A DNA stretch of 64,000 nt from Hyparrhenia diplandra. Taxonomy: Eukaryota; Streptophyta; Magnoliopsida; Poales; Poaceae. The notes under the pieces are model-generated. The model saw only the letters and a program-made list of their open reading frames with translations. It was not told where the DNA came from and made no database searches. How positions within the stretch are numbered: position 1 is the stretch's first letter; each line of letters begins with the position of its first letter. The DNA is taken from the NCBI GenBank assembly GCA_015847255.1, contig JADLZK010004645.1, forward strand, positions 1 to 64,000, given 5' to 3'. Below, piece by piece: positions 23,808 through 34,757 of this stretch. The position numbers and the translations under genes were made by a program.

Positions 23808-26800
23808 ATGGCAGATTTAACCAACATAGGCTGCTGTGGCTGCTTTAGCTTTTTAAGGAAGCCCAGTGTGCCTGCACGACAGCCTCCAGATGCTGATGGC
23901 ATGTTATACGAAGATTTGCTGGAAGATCAATCAGTTCAAGATCATGATGGAAGCTTTAGAGATGCTGATGACTACCTTGATGAAAGTGACAGTGGACCTC
24001 CAATGAAGACCTCTGAAGATATCATACAATCAAGAGCCCAAAGTGGCTTTACATGTAGAGAGATCCCAGTTAAAGAGACTAATAAAGTATTTCGCTCTGA
24101 GGTACCATTTTCTTAGGATTATTTTTTTCGTCCAACTATCTTTCCACATTTGAAGATCTGTACCGTTCAAAAAAAAATTGAAAACTTCAAAAAAAAAAAA
24201 AACATTTGAAGATCTGTCTCTATTGAGGTTTTACCTAGCCTTGCCCACCACTTTCTTGTAAGCTAGCCTACACCATAAAGAGCCGAGCGCTTGAGTTTCC
24301 TGAATGCTCAGAAGAAGTTGGTTTCCATTCATCTCATGCAACAACACCATCCATTATTTTTTATGTTCTTACCATTTGGCCTTGCTTAAGGTTATCCTTT
24401 CAAAAGGAGCAACTTATTGGAAAGTTCTTTCTGCTAAGGATCACACGGTACCCTTCGGGGAAAATGACCGAGAACTATACATTTTGCCGTTCCTAAACCA
24501 TGCATGAATCAAACTTTTCACACCTTTTCTAACGTTCCAACATGACACATTCCATGAAGAGGCCTAATACATGTACCAGATATGCCTCGCATCATTTTCT
24601 TCCCTCCTGGAATGATATCTTTTTAATCTACCCTTCACACCAAGGTTTGGGATTATGGACATGGGACCTCCCATGCTAGGGAAGCAAGCTAAACACCAAT
24701 TATTATGGGTTATGACTGATGCATCTTCTTTCCATTTTTTGGATGATAATAAACAATTAATCATTCTTTTTTCTAAAGCTACAGATGATTTTAATCCATC
24801 CTTCCAGTGGCATGATAGGAATAGCCTTTTTTACTTGTCCAGTAAAATCTTATTACAATTTACATATGGTCCCTTAAAGATAAAAGTGAGACATTTGAAA
24901 GTAATTCCAATACTAAATTTAGCATGGGTTTCACTGTTCTGGCTAGGATCCAAGAGCCTTACTGAGTTTATTGCCAGTTTTTAATTGTATGGCAAATTTA
25001 GGGTAGCAACTAGCAAGTTATATGAGAGCATTTAGCTTTCACGTAGGACACTGCAATAACCTTTTCCCTTTTGCCATGTTTAGGATGAAAATTGTAATAA
25101 GATTGTCAATCAATATGTTCACTTGGGAAAGATCGGTTCTGGGAGCTACGGTAAAGTGGTAAGATGCATTGGATGTGCTAATAATTATTTCATTTCTCTA
25201 GATAGATGTCTAAATTCCTTTTATTTTGTTGCCTCCAAAGGTTCTATACAGAAACATGAAAGATGAGAAGCTATATGCAGTGAAGGTATTACTTTCTGCT
25301 GCTCTCTTGTGTTGATAACATATATTTCTTTTAATGAAACCCTTCCATGATAAAGAGGCTTTCAATGTTGTGTATTCTTGTTGAATAATGATAGTTGCTA
25401 GTTATACTTGTTTCTCTCTGATATGTGTACCCTATGCATGTTTCTGGCTGCTAGTTAATTTGCTTGTTTCAAGACTGAATTTGTAACCAGCTGTCAGGTC
25501 TATCGTCTTGTTTTCTTTGCTCGGCACTGTTATTTTTAACAGTTGTACATGTCCTCGGTACATGTGCTGGTGTCTAACTGATGGAACTTTGGCTGTTGCC
25601 CTTCTCTTTCAGGTCTTGAATAAGCCTTACATGTTGAAAGTGCATGTTGTACGATCAGAAACTGCCATGACAGATGTTCTAAGGGAGGTGAGTAACTTTG
25701 TCAGCTTCTTTGTCCATGTCTGTCATACCTTCTTTCCTTTTTTTTTTTTTTTGTCATGCATGTGTAACTTAGTTCTCTTCCAAAGTTTTTCTGCATGTTT
25801 TGAAAATGTTATCTGTCTAGGATCTGTCACAAACTCAATACGCATGATAACCATTTGAAATGCTATTTGGTAACATCATTTCTCAATTATTATTTAGATA
25901 GATCGATCGGAAGAAAGTTTCTTTTGCAGTGTGATATCTCATTGTGGGGCACCAACTGTTTTATGCTTGAAGAAAAACTAATTAGGTGGTACCCTGCTCC
26001 TTGGCATTTAGCATAACTGATACAACCCTGCTCTCAATCGGGAATGCATTTGCTTATTGCAGTATTAGTTTTCTTATGATTAACCATGAATCTTTTTGTA
26101 ACAGCAATTGATTAGCCTAAGTCTGCATTCATTGTGCAATAGAAACCCATTTAACGTTGAGGAGAAATTGATTCATTGGAGCATGGAACAAAATTCATGT
26201 ATCTTTTGTCTATTAGAAAATTATCTCCTGCTACCATTGTTAGTTCTGCCCATTTTTGCCAGACAATTCCTAGCACTCTAAGTACCATGAAGATGCTGGA
26301 TGGTAGCTTCGTTTCTGTTTCAAATCACGAAATCCATTTTTAGTCTTGAGATACTGCAAGAGGTTAAATAGATGGCCATGACCAATATGGAAATGGAAGA
26401 GGTTGAGACATTGCTAGAAATCAGTTGAAATTTCCTGTCAAAGATGTAGAAGCATGGTCACTGGCCCTATGTTATCACACTGCAGTGTACCATTTCCTTT
26501 ATTTACATTGACTGCATTGTTTGTTTTGTATGCTTTCTAATTGCCTGCTCCCTTTTTTCTGTATTGGACATTGAAACAGGTATCCATAATGAAAATGTTA
26601 AATCATCCCAATATTGTAAATCTTGTTGAAGTTATTGATGACCCAAACGTAGATAAATTCTACATGGGTATGTAATTATGCTTTCATTATTATGTTTTTT
26701 TTTATTTTATTTTATTTTATTGCTAAACATGGCAGTTTGAATTGAGTTAATTTCACAAAATTACAGCTATTTGCAGGGGCGGATCTAGCCTAAAAATACA

Positions 26801-29800
26801 TTAATGTCACCTTTACTATATGACGAGTCACCTTCATATGTAAACCTCAAACTACAATGGAAATCACAAAAAATCATCGCTGTCCATGTAACAGCATTGA
26901 ACAGGACTGGCTCCGCCCCTGGCTACTTGTGTCTATCAGGGAACTACAATTTCTTGGATTAGTTTCGTGGAACTACAGTTGCTTGCCCGCCTGTCAGCCA
27001 CAAAAGTCAACATGTGCCACACAGCTTACATGGTTAACATGTGAGTCCTGTGGGAAATATTGTTGGTCTGTGAAACTGATGCCTCAAGTAGTTCAGTTTT
27101 TGTGAAACTGGTCCCAGAAGTTGTAGTTCCTTGGCACTTTGGCACAAATAGTTGGTGGTTTATGAATTTAACTCTTTGAATTTGATCTATATTTTACACA
27201 GTTCTTGAATATGTCGAAGGAAAAATTGTTTGTGATAATGGTTTAGAGGAAGCTACTGCAAGAAATTATATGCGAGACATAATATCAGGTCTTCAGTATC
27301 TTCATTCTCATGTAAGAGCCCATGCTTGCAACTGAGCTGTATTTCGCCAATCTTGTTTTAGCTTTATAATCAGTATTTCAGTGCATTTGAAAATACTGGC
27401 TTGGTTTTGTGATGCATGGTCATTTCATGATTTATGGAGATCTATGGATTTCTGCAAGCTAATGCCTACTGACATAAATAAATACACTTAAGTCCTGGAT
27501 ATGGAGGCTTGAACTTGACCTTTCAGCTTCCATAAGGTTGAGCACAGCCAATTGCCTGCTATTCGTTTGGTTTTTGGGGAGTCGTTGGATTTATCTAAAA
27601 ATATGATGATGTCCTCACTCAAGAACTAGGCAAAAGACAGTTGACACTTAAGATGGCGGTATGCATCAAAAGTTGGTTTTTGTTGTAAAAAACTGTAAGC
27701 GTTAATATATGTCTATCTGTGAAGCAGATTATTTATTTGCTTCTTGTGTGCTTGCACCCTGGCAGCAGCACGTGACACAGGCAGCAGCTGCTACAGAGGG
27801 TGCTGGCTGGAGCAAACGCTTCTAGATATTATATGGTGAACAATGGTTCATTCAACAGATTAGTTTAAGCAATATAGTTGAGGGAATGGCAACAACAGTT
27901 GAGATTGGTTTTGCTTAGGACTCAGGGAGATGATTAGGAAGGTTAAGTATTGTTATATTCGGTCCATTTTAGTTTATTCTCCCTCCACTCCAAATTATAA
28001 GACATTTTGGCTTTTCTAGATATATATAGCCTTTGCTATGCACTTAGATATACACTATGTCTAGATAACAAAATCGATGTATCTAGAAAAGCCAAAACGT
28101 TTTATAATTTGGAAAGGAGGGAATAGAGAATAGGGCTGGGAAGTTAAAGATACGGCAATAGAGATGGACCCAGTCTGACCAAAATCCTCCACAAAAGTAG
28201 GCAAGAATTAATCTCTCCTGTCTGTAAATCGTTCGTTATATCTCTCAACTCTTCTTTTCTCATTTCAATTATGTAATACTCCCTCCGTTCCAAATTACAA
28301 ATCGCTTTGACTTTTTTGGTACTTCCATTTTGTTATGCATCTAGATACATAGCAAACTAGATGAACCAAAAAAGTCAAAGTGACTTATAATTTGGAACGG
28401 AGGGAGTACCCTGTTTGAAGTTACACCACCTGGCCATCCCATTCTTATTTGGTTTATTCATCACTGCTGTGCATGCCTAGAAAAGTAAATGCCACAGTTC
28501 TCAGACTCCCATCTAAGGTTTCTTGTCTCCCATTTTGTAATGCGAGTAACCATGTGCTCGTGATTGGTTGTTTTTCTATGTTATGCAGTTTGCACTATGC
28601 CGCATTTTTCCTAGCTTGAACATGACACTGAAACTTTGTCCTTTCATACGCAGAATGTTATTCACGGTGATATCAAACCGGACAATCTCTTGGTTACAGG
28701 TTCAGGCAATGTGAAGATAGGAGATTTCAGTGTTAGCCAGGTTTTTGAGGTGTTTCCATAATCCTGCAACTTTGTGTAAATTTTATCGTTTTTTTGTCAG
28801 GAAAAAATGTTTTTAGTTGAATGAAGTCCTTGAAATAGTTGTCTAAATTATGATTTGTATCGCTTAATTTCTCTTACTGTGGTCAAGAAACTTGGCTCTG
28901 TAGGTTCCAAGTTTCTCAAAGTGACACTTTTAAAGATAATCATTCCTTTCTGTCTTTTTTGAGGATTTTAAAGATAACTTAGTTGACGACCAAGATGCTT
29001 CCTCATTCTTTTGGAAATATGTTTGTTGCTCAGTAGTTCAACTTTTTTTATTTTATACTGTTTCATTCCTTAAACTGTTAAACACAAGTAAATCCACTTG
29101 ATCTTTTGAAGCATGTGTTTGCTTTTGTGGCGAATTCCTCCATGTTATCTAAAAATTTTTGTTCCTTGGTGTTTTACTTAAAAAATTGATATGGTGGTAC
29201 TTATGAAATTACAATGTAGGATGATGATGATATGCTTTGGAGATCTCCTGGCACTCCTGTTTTTTACTGCTCCAGAGTGTTGTCAAGGTACAACTACCTA
29301 CCTTTAATATTTAAATCAAGAAAAATACTGCACTTTAAAATTTGTCAATCACCCAATATATAGAAGCGTTTTTGGGTAGCAAGATATCCTGGACATGGTT
29401 GCAGAATGGCAAATAAACTAAATTACAACAGCCTATATTATTCTTCATTAATTTAGAAGTGCTCAAATGTTTGTTGGGCTACTAGGTATAGACTCATTAA
29501 ATATGGTGAGACTTTTCTCTTTACCTCAGTGCAGGCTCAGCGTACCATGGTAGGGCATCTGATACTTGGGCAGTCGGTGTAACTTTTATATTGTATGATT
29601 TCTGGGCACTATCCATTTCTTGGAGATACATTGCAGGAAACTTATGATAAGGTGCAAGAATGTTTCGTTCATTTCCTTTTGATTTTTAGGGTGAATGCAT
29701 GAAACTCACTTTAGTCGTTGCCACTGAATAGATAACCAATGATCCTGTGCAAATACCTGATGACATGAACCCCAACTTGCTGACTTGCTCCAAAGGCTTC

Positions 29801-30075
29801 TCTGCAAAGGTTCCCTTTCCCTTTTAAGTAAATTGTATCCTCATATGATTTTGATATATTGAGTTTTGGTGCCAGAAGCCATATGTGCTCTAATGGACAT
29901 TCCTTCTTTTGTTTTCTTGTGTGATTGATTTGCAGATCCTGAGGGACGTATTACCCTGCAGACTGCGGCAGAGCATCCTTGGGTTGCTGGGGACAAGGGC
30001 CCAGTCCCTGAACACATCTGCAGGTGTGGCTTTGGCCGCTGGAAGAGAAGTGATCTTGGGAACCAAGTGCAATAA
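23808..30075 (+). CDS. GRIK1: GRIK-type SnRK1-activating kinase
   Basis: This is a CaMKK/LKB1-like kinase that phosphorylates the activation-loop threonine of SnRK1 and so links energy state to signalling. Exons are 23808-24101, 25084-25158, 25241-25285, 25613-25687, 26580-26667, 27202-27311, 28654-28749, 29220-29287, 29535-29651, 29732-29809 and 29936-30075. Motifs are GKIGSGSYGKV, YAVK, HGDIKPDN, IGDFSVSQVFE, RSPGTPVF and SDTWAVGV. The DFG glycine is serine and HRD reads HGD, which as I recall is normal for GRIKs. Three one-base errors are seen: an extra T near 29262, an extra T near 29586 and a lost C near 29772. Correcting them gives 394 residues, close to Arabidopsis GRIKs. A polyadenylation signal AATAAA lies at 30245-30250. 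Confidence 0.93.
26774..26921. mobile_element. hAT-type MITE in a GRIK intron
   Basis: A 148-base element with inverted ends CAGGGGCGGA / TCCGCCCCTG. It is flanked by near-identical 8-base target copies, GCTATTTG before and GCTACTTG after. Eight-base target sites and these ends fit the hAT superfamily. It lies between the exons ending at 26667 and starting at 27202. Confidence 0.8.
27979..28122. mobile_element. Stowaway-like MITE in a GRIK intron
   Basis: The ends CTCCCTCCACTCCAAATTAT and ATAATTTGGAAAGGAGGG are inverted copies. The interior holds a second inverted pair (GGCTTTTCTAGATA and its complement). It is one of two such elements close together in the intron between 27311 and 28654. 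Confidence 0.8.
28279..28406. mobile_element. Stowaway MITE with perfect ends in a GRIK intron
   Basis: A 128-base element with perfect 19-base inverted ends (CTCCCTCCGTTCCAAATTA) and TA on both sides. Its intact ends suggest a more recent insertion than its neighbour at 27979. Confidence 0.88.
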
Positions 30076-30339
30076 CAGCACGTAAGCGGGATGATCTAGT
30101 GTAGATAATTGATGAGAAGTATGGCGAAGCAAAGCCAGAGAGATGACTAACGAAGCATTTGTCTGTTTTACGTTTCCCTTTTATAATGGAGTTGTTTGGT
30201 GATCGAGTGGAGATATTTGTTTAGCCTTTGATACAAAATAGGCTAATAAAGTTTTAAAAACCGTCAGGTAGATCGTCACAAGGCAAAGTGCTTCCTTCGA
30301 TCATGGTCGAGCATTCAAACACTATAGTATCTAAACTTC

Positions 30340-31900
30340 TCGTCCTGCGTGTTCAAAAGAAAGTATCTCCTTCTGAGAGTTGGGCTCTTTGTTTTTGATA
30401 AAGCAATAAATACAAGAACAAGCTATACAACACAAGCAAAGATATATTGCGGTGAAATAAACTTGTGTTGCAGTAGAAAAAACACAGTGTAGAGGATGAC
30501 ACGTTTTTATTTGTTTCGGTGACTTGCTGGTCACTTAGTCCAAATTGAAGCAAGTTCTAGAATTGCCGCTCCTCTTGTTAGTTCCAAGCTTGCAAGCGTC
30601 AGACTACCTCTCTAGGTAGGCTTCTGTGGCAGGGATGAGCTCAACCACCCCTCACAAAGCCAACTTCGGAGCACCGCACAATCCTTCTTTGCGTGCTTCA
30701 CGAGACACAATCTCCAAGTTGTCTAGGAATTGACAAGCTCCAAGAGTAATAAGCAACCACACTCGCATGATGACCACATGATGCCACAAGCAATCTTTCA
30801 TGCAAGAATACGCACTAGTGGAACAATTTGCCACTGTTGTTCCACAACCGCCAAGACAACAACAACATCACCTCTGCTCGTTGCCGATTTTGACCAGCGG
30901 ATAGTTAGCCCATAGGGCATGGTTTGTTGCCCCATGCAAGACAACTTTGTGGACAACAAGTCAGCGGGTCTACTTGCTTGCAAGATTAGTTTGGCAGACT
31001 ATTCGCCACCAAAGCGCAGATTGTCCGCCGTTATCATCACAAGTCATAAGCGCCCAACGAATTGTTCCAAATCTGTTTGAGTTCTCGGGAATGGGCAGCG
31101 GACCGTGGGGCCCTAGAGGACTTGCTTGAAACCCAATTCTCAAGCACATCGCCTCCTTTAGCTTTGGACAACCACTCAATACCATATGAAGGGTTCCAAA
31201 GCATAACCAAGTTAGTTCCAAACGCTCTCAAAAACCTTTTTCATGAAAAGCCAAGCAACGATCACTCCCAAGAGCATCGTCTCAAGATCCCCACCGACTA
31301 GCCGTTTTGAAAACATTTCACACATGTTTTAACTTTCATTGCCACTTACCACTAAATATAGCTCAATGTTAGAGCTCACAAGTACACTAGATAATCGTAA
31401 TGCAAAACATGTTTTGCGCCTCTTAATAGTACGATTATCCGAATCCAGATATTTGAAACTTCTCTACACACCTCATAGTCGATAAAATGAAACACCCTAT
31501 GCTCCATACCTTTGCCTTGCTCAAATTCGGATGCCAAAATTTGATGTCCGCTTTTCCGACATTTTCACCAAGTCATTTGATATGATCAATTCATCCTTGA
31601 CCTCGATGTTCACAAATGATGTGGATCACTCAAGCCACCGCATAGACTTCAAGTCCATCGATCTTAGTCTCACTTGCTCTTCACCATCGCCGGTCCGCCG
31701 GTGCCAATGCAAGTCTTGCTCAAGCTTCACCATCACGCGGTGTATCACTTCAAAGCCTTTGACTTTCCCTTCACCTTTGCATTGGTCCATCAAACCAAGT
31801 TTTGCTTTGGTCTTCACTTGCTTGCTATGTCCGATCTGAATATTCCATCATACTAGCAATCAAACCAATTTCGATATCCATCTCAACTAGTGAACTCAGC
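30340..31900. mobile_element. Probable degraded transposable element, class unknown
   Basis: This stretch has a moderate GC content and wording that I associate with repetitive DNA of grass genomes. I see no transposase, integrase or reverse transcriptase motif and could not fix the ends. The call rests on general resemblance only. Confidence 0.3.
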
Positions 31901-33199
31901 TATCTCAACTTGTGTTGATCAACATCAACTCATTACTCATGCATTAAATGGATTAATATGTTGTGAACATGACTGTTTGAGCAAATTATAGCTAATTTAC
32001 CAATCTCAATACTTTGACCATCAATGTTTTTTGTATTGTTTTGTTTGACAGTCTTGTGTTTTGTCACGCACATCTAGGCCTAATTATATTTATTATAATT
32101 ATATGGAGAGGGAGATAGATATATATGGTTTCTCCTTTCCCGTTCTGTTTGTGTATGTGTAGTTAAAGCATATACTGACTTTTATTTGTTGTGAGTTGTG
32201 ACCTATGTGTTACTTTCCTATTGCTTATTGCATCTACATGTCTTCTAAATGCGGGTCCAAGCTGTGTTTCCTTGTGTTTGAGCTAATTGTTGGTCTTAGT
32301 TAAACCTATGGAGAAAAAAACAAGTTTCAATCACATCGACTTCTAAAGACCATGCTTTATCATATGAAGACACTCTCGTAACACAGTCAGTAGATGTTTT
32401 GTCACACAATATAATTAACATGTAGTTAACACAATACTCCTTGGTCGTTTGGTTGGGGATCAAACATGAACAAAGGATCTTTCTGTGCATAATTATTTCA
32501 CATGTAGTTAACTGAGACATGGACGAAGGATTTTCTTGTGGATCATCATTTCAAGTGTGGTCACATGTAATTAACTTTGACATGAATGGAGGAGGATCTC
32601 CCTGCGGAGTTGGTATATTGTGTTACCTTTCATTATCAATGCTGGTTTGGCTCAATGATATAAAGACCATTACATGTATTTTTAATGTGTGTTTGGCTTA
32701 ATATGCAGTATCTAATTTGTGCTGTTGTATTTCTATCCTCGATACAGAGTTGCACTACATGTGATATTTGCTCTTTACAATGTTGCCTCATCACCGATAT
32801 TGTATAGTTGTGTCGATTTGCCCAAAATAAGCTAATTGAAATTCTAAATCCTTCAGATATTATTATCATTATTTCGCCAAAAGCTGTCATTTTCACCATT
32901 TCTCTTAAGACACCTCTTCTTAGTGAAGATGATATATTATCGTAAGATCAAAGATATATTTATCGTAAGATCCCAAAAACGGATCCTTGGGTGGCTTGAC
33001 AAGAACAAGTTGTAGATGAGCAGGATCGAATGATCAATCATGGGAGGGCTCACACGTAGTGAAATTCTTATAGGATTCAATGTTGTCGCTTATGTCACGT
33101 ACTCTCTCTTATCTCTTTCCTCCACCTAGGATTTTGACGATGTGATGTGGGCCTTATTATACTTGTTCTTACCCTAGCCCCCTTCCCCACAACTGGGAC

Positions 33200-33282
33200 C
33201 CCAAAACCGAGAAAAGTAACATGAGTCGTCCACCCACCCTATCCCTTCTCCCGGTCCTCAGCTCCACCAATTGCTCTCACCC
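33200..33282 (+). repeat. Partial copy of the PI4K-alpha 5' leader
   Basis: This aligns with 34510-34620, just upstream of the PI4K start codon. Shared blocks are GTCCACCCACCCT (GCC GTCCACCC in the source) and GCTCCACCAATTGCTCTC. It lies about 1.3 kb upstream of its source, in the same direction. Confidence 0.75.
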
Positions 33283-33605
33283 GAATATTTGGTCAGCAAT
33301 GATCTCCACACTTGTGAACCTAGGCTCTGGCATGTTTTGCATCACCAACCGTCTTCAAAAATAAGCGCAACACATGTGATCCAGTCTATTATGGATACTT
33401 TTACCCTAAGGTTGAGATCGAGGTTGTTGTGTTCACCGACATTGAGATTTGCAGCGGGAAGAAGGGCCCAAGGTGCTCAAGCACAAGTCCGTATTCTACT
33501 AGTTCATAGATGATGCCATATAGGGGGTGCTGTAAATCATCTAGATAGATAACACATCTATTTGGTTCCAAATAACTTCTTGCATAAGGCTAAGACTGTG
33601 TTAGT

Positions 33606-33815
33606 GAGGTTTTGAGACGTTTCCACACTCTACGTACATTTCATTGAATTGAAATTTTATTGTTCTTGTTAGGAAAAAATACTTTTTAGTTAAATGAACT
33701 CCATCCTTGAAATAGTTGTCTAAATTATGATTTGCATCACTTAATTGCTCTGACTTTGATCAAGAGACTTGGCTATGTAGGTTCCAAGTTCCTCAAAGAG
33801 ACATTTTTAATGATA
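33606..33815 (+). repeat. Partial copy of a GRIK exon end and intron
   Basis: This aligns with 28740-28940, the last bases of the GRIK exon carrying DFSVSQ and the intron after it. Shared blocks include GAAATAGTTGTCTAAATTAT, GACTTGGCT and TAGGTTCCAAGTT. It lies about 4.9 kb downstream of its source, in the same direction. Confidence 0.78.
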
Positions 33816-34757
33816 AGCTCTGCAGGTTCCGAGTTTTTCATAGTATATTACAAATTTTCATATTTTCTCTGCAATTTTGATTTTTTTTTTTTTGAGAATG
33901 ACACAAGTTTTTCATAGTTACAAATTTTTCATATTTTCTCTGCAATTTTGAAAATTAAGCTTGAGACGTTTTGACTCTCTATGATTTTTAAATGGCTTAT
34001 AAGTTACTAGGTGGAGGGAGTACCGTATAAAGTCTGGTATAGACAACCGATTAGACTGTAAACTTTCCTGATCATCAAACATTGTACACGTCGGGAGGGG
34101 CACAGAAGATCTGTACACGTCGGGACGGACACAAAAGATTTGATAAGATGCACCGGAGAAACAGCGTACCATTTGCCGAAAAAAAAATCGTTACCTGACG
34201 TGGGTCCTCCGCTTCAAGGACGCCGCACGCGCGCGTGAGAGAAGGGAGTGGGAGGAGAGAGAGTTAATAGTGGCCCCCTTTCCCTCATAAACCAAAAGAC
34301 CAAATTAAATTCCAATTACACCATTAAATCTCCCCGTCTCGCGTCGTCGTCCTCTCCTCCCGCAGTCCCGCCAGGCGCCCGCGACCGCTGCCCTTTCCCC
34401 TCGGGGCGTCGGCAGTCCCGCCCGCACAGCGCCATCGACGTCGCGTCGCGTCGCGTCGCGTTTCTTCTGCGTTTCCCCTGCGTGCCTGGCTGTCTCAGGC
34501 TGCCGCCCGGCCCCAAAACATTCGGCGGCCGAGTCAACCGAGAAAATTAACACGAGCCGTCCACCCACCCTGTCGCTTCCCCGGCTTCCCCCCGTCCTCG
34601 GCTCCACCAATTGCTCTCGCGTCAGTGGAAGGGAAGAACCGAGGGAGGGGAGGGAGGGAGGGAGGAGCGCATCTCCGCCCCGCCCGCGTCGCCGTCCCCG
34701 ATCCGCCACATGATCTGACACCGCATTGCCGCCGCGGTGACCCCTTCCGCCCCCGGA

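Larger units (their letters stand above)
30076..34757. other. Spacer between GRIK and PI4K-alpha
   Basis: About 30076-30260 is probably the GRIK 3' UTR. The part from about 30340 to 31900 reads like an old transposon or retroelement remnant, but no coding domain is readable and I cannot classify it. From 31900 to 33000 it is AT-rich with nothing clear. The part from 33200 to 33820 holds copied gene pieces. After 34200 it becomes GC-rich promoter and 5' UTR of PI4K-alpha, including a TCGCG simple repeat near 34438-34461. Confidence 0.5.

Noticed and set aside
30800..31895. CACTA transposon suggested by CACTAGTG near 30815 and CTAGTG near 31888
   Set aside because: The short motif is palindromic, no longer inverted end or 3-base target copy was found, and no transposase is readable.
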